A stretch of 64,000 nt of DNA from the NCBI GenBank assembly GCA_016184115.1, contig JACPDH010000013.1, positions 1 through 64,000 on the forward strand. The letters run 5' to 3'. A program made the translations under genes and the position numbers. The notes beneath the pieces were generated by a model. It saw only the letters and a program-made list of their open reading frames with translations, had not been told where the DNA came from and ran no database searches. Numbering within the stretch: position 1 is the first letter of the stretch; each line of letters starts with the position of its first letter. Below are positions 61,031 through 64,000 of this stretch, piece after piece. This DNA comes from Acidobacteriota bacterium (GTDB taxonomy: Bacteria > Acidobacteriota > Thermoanaerobaculia > Gp7-AA8).

Positions 61031-61588
61031 ATGAAATTCAGGATGGTCGTCGTTGTACTCGTGATCGCCGTGTTCGGTGCGGCCGGGTGTCGCTCCAGAG
61101 TCAAGCCAGCGACGGCGCCGATGCCCCCGGAGGCAGCGCCCGCCCAGGAAGTGCCGGCTCCGGTCGGCGACTTCGCCGGGGTGCCGGAGCCCGATGAGTC
61201 GATCGACATGTCGGACATCGACGAACTGAACCGCAGGGCGCAGGAGGAAGGCTGGGTGCGAGATGCCTTCTTCGAGTACGACCAGTTCGCACTTTCGGCG
61301 AACGCGCGCGAAGCGCTCTCCGTATCCGCGGGCTGGCTGCGGAAGAACCCAGGAGTAGGCCTCACGGTGGAGGGACACTGCGACGAACGCGGCACGTCGC
61401 AGTACAACCTCGCGTTGGGCGAACGGCGCGCCTGGAGCGCGCGGCAGTACCTCGAGTCGCTCGGCATCGATTCGTCGCGGCTGCGAACGATGAGCTTCGG
61501 AGAGGAGCGTCCGTTCGCCGAGGGATTGAACGAGGCGGCGTGGGCCAAGAACCGGCGCGCTCATCTCGTGCTCTACAAGATCGATTGA
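61031..61588 (+). CDS. pal: Pal-type OmpA-family peptidoglycan-associated lipoprotein
   Basis: 185 aa from ATG 61031, which is preceded by GGAAGGAG at about 9 nt. Signal MKFRMVVVVLVIAVFGAAGC with lipobox GAAGC, a Pro/Ala-rich linker (about 20-60), then the OmpA_C domain: FFEYDQFALS, LTVEGHCDERGTSQYNLALGERRA and SFGEERP, the diaminopimelate-binding pattern of Pal. It tethers the outer membrane to peptidoglycan. The usual tolQRAB genes are not next to it, so it is either an isolated copy or a paralogue. Confidence 0.9.
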   Translation: MKFRMVVVVLVIAVFGAAGCRSRVKPATAPMPPEAAPAQEVPAPVGDFAGVPEPDESIDMSDIDELNRRAQEEGWVRDAFFEYDQFALSANAREALSVSAGWLRKNPGVGLTVEGHCDERGTSQYNLALGERRAWSARQYLESLGIDSSRLRTMSFGEERPFAEGLNEAAWAKNRRAHLVLYKID

Positions 61589-61652
61589 CGCGGGAGAGCC
61601 GGCCGGTCGGAGGGAAGGACCCACGTACGGGACTGAGTGACCGACCGGAAGG

Positions 61653-61691
61653 GGCGGGCACGGGCTGGGCCGCCCGTGCCCGCCTCCTTTT
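61653..61691 (+). terminator. Intrinsic terminator of pal
   Basis: GGCGGGCACGGGC pairs with GCCCGTGCCCGCC (13 bp, loop TGGGCC) and is followed by TCCTTTTCG. It lies about 65 nt past the pal stop. The 269-nt gap to the acyl-CoA dehydrogenase gene otherwise contains only a GTG-poor spacer and the ribosome binding site GGAGGTGATCC of that gene. Confidence 0.87.
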
Positions 61692-61857
61692 CGTTCCCTC
61701 GAGTGGAAGACGAGGCTCGTCCGGCGGCCGCGCGCTGCGGAGTCCGAATGTCTGCACCGCTCCGGACGAGGCAATGGGATCGGCCAGCGATCCGCGTCGT
61801 GCATTCGGCGTTATCCTCCTCGGAGCGACATTCGAAGCGCGTGCGCGGAGGTGATCC

Positions 61858-63378
61858 ATGCCGATTCCTGAACCGCCCGACGTCTCCTATTGGGACGCGT
61901 CACCGGCACTCCGTGAGCTCCTCTCGGCAAAACTGAATCGGGCCGATCTCGACTGGGCAGCGCCGCAGCTCGCTGCGATGGGGGATGCCGCGGCGCGGAC
62001 GGTTGCCCCACTCGCCGCGATCGCCGATCGCGAGAGCCCGCGCCTCGTCACGCACGACCCGCGCGGGAACCGCGTAGACCGCATCGACTACCACCCCTCC
62101 TACCGCGAGATGCAGCGACTGGCCTACGGCTCGGGGATGGTCGGGATGAAGTACGACGAGACGACGCTCGCCGCGCATCCCGCCGCCGTGCAGCTCACGG
62201 GATTTGCGTTAGGCTATCTCTTCGCGATGGCCGAGATGGGGCTTTATTGTCCCGTCTGCATGACCGACGGAGTCGCGCGAATTCTCACGCTCCACGGAGG
62301 GCGCGAGCGCTTCGGCGCGACGATCGACCGGCTCGCGTCGACGAGGCTCGAGAGCCTCTGGACGGGCGCGATGTTCCTCACCGAGAAGACCGGTGGATCC
62401 GACGTCGGCGCGAACGAGACGATCGCGCGGCGGGACGCTTCGGGCGGCTGGAGCCTCACCGGCACGAAGTGGTTCTGCTCGAACGTCGATGCCGGTGCGA
62501 TTCTCGCGACGGCGCGCCCCGAAGGCGGAGCCGCCGGGACGAAAGGGCTGAGAACCTGGCTGATTCTCCGTGAGCAGGCGCAGGGGCTGACGATCGACCG
62601 GATCAAGGAGAAGTTAGGCGTGCGGTCGATGCCGACGGGGGAGGTCATGCTCGATTCTGTTCCGGCGGAGGAGGTCGGCGACTTTCATTCGATCGCGGAG
62701 ATGCTGAACCTCTCACGACTCTACAACTCGGTCGCCGCGATTGCGGTGATGGGACGCGCGATCCTCGAGGCGCGGCATTACATCGAGCGTCGCCGCGCGT
62801 TCGGAAAGCCGGTGATCGAACATGCACTCGCCCGGGAGACGCTGCTCGATGCCGAGGCCGAGCAGCTCGGCGCGCTCTACCTGACGTTCGAGACGGTCGA
62901 GCTGCTGGGCAAGGCCGATCGCGGCGACGAGCGCGCCGCACGCGAGAGGCGGTTCCTCACTCCCGTCGTGAAGGCGGTCACCGGCAAGCTCGCAGTGCCC
63001 GTCGCCTCCGAGTGCATGGAGCTGATCGGCGGCAACGCCTACATCGAGGAGTCGCCTCTGCCGCGGCTCCTGCGCGACGCGCAGGTGCTTCCGATCTGGG
63101 AAGGGACGACGAACATTCTCGCCCTCGACGCACTTCGCGCCGCGAAGAAGGACGCGGGGCATCTCGTCACGCTCGAGCGGATCGCAAAGGTGCTTCCGGG
63201 CGAAGCGATGGCGCTGGAAGACGCGTTTTCGACGATCGACGAGCGGCAGGCGCGCGGCTGGATGGACAACTTCGCCCGCGCGCTCGAGATCGCGCTGCTG
63301 CGCGAAGCGGGAGACGACGTGGCCGCCGAACGCCTTCAGCGCCGCCCGTTAGGCCTCGTGCCGGGCGCGTTCGTGTGA
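61858..63378 (+). CDS. AidB-like acyl-CoA dehydrogenase
   Basis: 506 aa. Acyl-CoA dehydrogenase layout: FLTEKTGGSDVGANETIA (FAD/substrate loop), WSLTGTKWFCSNVDA, LGVRSMPTGEVMLD, and the helical C-terminal domain with RRRAFGKPVIEHALARE and NAYIEESPLPRLLRDAQVLPIWEGTTNI split by the expected spacing. The N-terminal about 150 residues (YGSGMVGMKYDETTLAAHP) and the YHPSYREMQRLAY stretch are typical of the AidB branch, whose true substrate is unsettled. GGAGGTGATCC just before the ATG is an almost full match to the anti-Shine-Dalgarno sequence, so translation should be strong. The stop is the first part of a heptad array. Confidence 0.92.
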   Translation: MPIPEPPDVSYWDASPALRELLSAKLNRADLDWAAPQLAAMGDAAARTVAPLAAIADRESPRLVTHDPRGNRVDRIDYHPSYREMQRLAYGSGMVGMKYDETTLAAHPAAVQLTGFALGYLFAMAEMGLYCPVCMTDGVARILTLHGGRERFGATIDRLASTRLESLWTGAMFLTEKTGGSDVGANETIARRDASGGWSLTGTKWFCSNVDAGAILATARPEGGAAGTKGLRTWLILREQAQGLTIDRIKEKLGVRSMPTGEVMLDSVPAEEVGDFHSIAEMLNLSRLYNSVAAIAVMGRAILEARHYIERRRAFGKPVIEHALARETLLDAEAEQLGALYLTFETVELLGKADRGDERAARERRFLTPVVKAVTGKLAVPVASECMELIGGNAYIEESPLPRLLRDAQVLPIWEGTTNILALDALRAAKKDAGHLVTLERIAKVLPGEAMALEDAFSTIDERQARGWMDNFARALEIALLREAGDDVAAERLQRRPLGLVPGAFV

Positions 63379-63432
63379 GTCCTGAGTCCTGAGTCCTGAG
63401 TGCTCAGTCCTCAGTCCTGAGTCCTGAGTGCT
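63377..63432 (+). repeat. Heptad array (NAGTCCT)8 starting at a stop codon
   Basis: Eight 7-nt units in register: GAGTCCT three times, GAGTGCT, CAGTCCT twice, GAGTCCT, GAGTGCT. The first unit begins inside the TGA of the acyl-CoA dehydrogenase gene. Unlike the other three arrays of this class no inverse arm follows nearby; about 80 nt later the GAANNNN element at 63515 begins. Confidence 0.88.
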
Positions 63433-63514
63433 CTCCGCCAGCGTCGCAAAGCGACGCAGGATCGGTGGCCCCCGGCTTCAGCCGCAATGGCGTCAGCTTA
63501 AGGGAACGGCCCTT

Positions 63515-63960
63515 GAAGTTAGAACCTGGAACGATGAATTCAGAACCCAGGACCCACCGGCGGTTGCCGACCACCGATGACCAGAGCGTGCGCGAGCCGT
63601 CGTCCCTCCTCGCTGTGCTCGCCGACCACCGATGACCAAAGAACCGAGAGGCGCACGCCGCAGGCGTGACAGAAGGTAGCCCCGGGTCGCCGCAGGCGAC
63701 CCGGGGTGGATGTTCGAGACACGGTTCGCACCCTGGAGGGGTGCCGGAAGCAAACGGATCTCGCTCCTTCTGTCACCCCTCCGGGGTGGAACCGTGTCGC
63801 ATTGCGAGTTCGGGGGTCGCCTGCGGCGACCCCCGGCTACCATCTGGCATCCCTTCGGGATGCGAGCACGCCAGAACCAAGTCGAGTCCTTCGCAGCAGA
63901 AAAGGCCCCACGATTACGTTTCTGGGTTCTCAATTCACCGTTCTACGTTCTAACTTCGGC
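63515..63960. repeat. Composite element: GAANNNN arms around six small palindromes
   Basis: Left arm from 63515: GAAGTTA, GAACCTG, GAACGAT, GAATTCA, GAACCCA, GGACCCA. Right arm to 63957, read inverted: GAAGTTA, GAACGTA, GAACGGT, GAATTGA, GAACCCA. Between them are a direct repeat GCCGACCACCGATGACCA (two copies, near 63565 and 63620) and the palindromes CACGCC-GCA-GGCGTG, CCCCGGGTCGCC-GCA-GGCGACCCGGGG, GCACCC-TGGA-GGGGTGC, CACCC-CTCCG-GGGTG, GGGGGTCGCC-TGC-GGCGACCCCC and GCATCCC-TTC-GGGATGC. The open frames inside are built from these palindromes and I do not call them genes. This and the previous array explain the gene-free 63379-64000. Confidence 0.82.
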
Positions 63961-64000
63961 CCCTTTCTCACTAAGCTAACGCCGTTTCGGCTGAAGCCGG

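Noticed and set aside
63666-63979. Two overlapping frames of 95 and 89 codons
   Set aside because: They are translations of the palindrome cluster in two frames, with no ribosome binding site; palindromic DNA in high GC is open in many frames.

Overview
The window is a high-GC (roughly two-thirds G+C), gene-dense bacterial chromosome segment. It has no plasmid, prophage or complete insertion sequence, and I recognise no rRNA or tRNA gene. The housekeeping content (succinyl-CoA synthetase, GAPDH/PGK, lysine pathway, ComEC, MiaA, RlmD, Pal, two RlpA-like proteins) indicates a diderm bacterium. The strongest lineage hint is the secreted von Willebrand factor A protein at 38712-40151, which has the layout of the 'VWFA-related' family expanded in Acidobacteriota. 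I therefore read this as an acidobacterial chromosome or MAG, with moderate confidence.

Layout. 1-8.4 kb: rlpA, a 16-codon stump of a DUF523 gene, beta-carbonic anhydrase, ndk, a GAF histidine kinase, an S51-like protein without a nucleophile, a GT-C type membrane protein and a secreted M43 metalloprotease. 8.4-16.7 kb: sucCD, an unlisted 52-aa basic protein, an SDR, and the rlmD-comEC-zinc ribbon-miaA cluster. 16.7-25.9 kb: TPR lipoprotein, FHA-GAF-PP2C phosphatase, a MurQ-like protein with nagA, a GNAT, and DUF4149 with mtnA. 26-32.5 kb: gap-pgk-CYTH-nucleotidyltransferase, a second RlpA, GT2 and an MBL protein. 32.7-44.7 kb: full-length Lhr helicase, a histone-H1-like/Doc fusion, VWFA protein, nucleoside hydrolase, methyltransferase, radical SAM and DUF547. 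44.7-55.7 kb: GT2, FmdB, a kinase/hydrolase/cyclase-like fusion, and the lysine operon lysC-dapB-dapA-dapD-(membrane protein)-aminotransferase. 55.8-63.4 kb: methyltransferase, PilT-like ATPase, a NarL/NarX-type two-component pair, a CheY-like protein, Pal and an AidB-like acyl-CoA dehydrogenase.

The most striking signal is not a protein. At least a dozen intergenic sites carry inverted-repeat elements whose arms are built from 7-nt units. One class is (N)AGTCCT on the coding strand, with up to 30 units in perfect register. A second class is GAANNNN / GAATTGA-like. Several begin at or inside the 3' end of a gene, have a 25-140 nt spacer, and end in the complementary array. They resemble the heptameric STRR repeats known from cyanobacteria. 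A composite at the right edge (63515-63960) uses GAANNNN arms to frame six perfect small palindromes.

A second genome-level signal is the word GTTAGGC/GCCTAAC. I count about 28 copies in 64 kb against about 8 expected from composition, on both strands and in different reading frames. It often uses the otherwise rare Leu codon TTA. It could be an uptake, methylation or recombination signal; comEC and a PilT-like ATPase are present. A third repeat family (41101-41291 and partial copies) has MITE-like nested inverted repeats.

Several proteins lack a key catalytic residue: the Doc-type domain (His to Arg), the MurQ-like protein (first catalytic Glu), the S51-like protein (Ser) and the cyclase-like domain.
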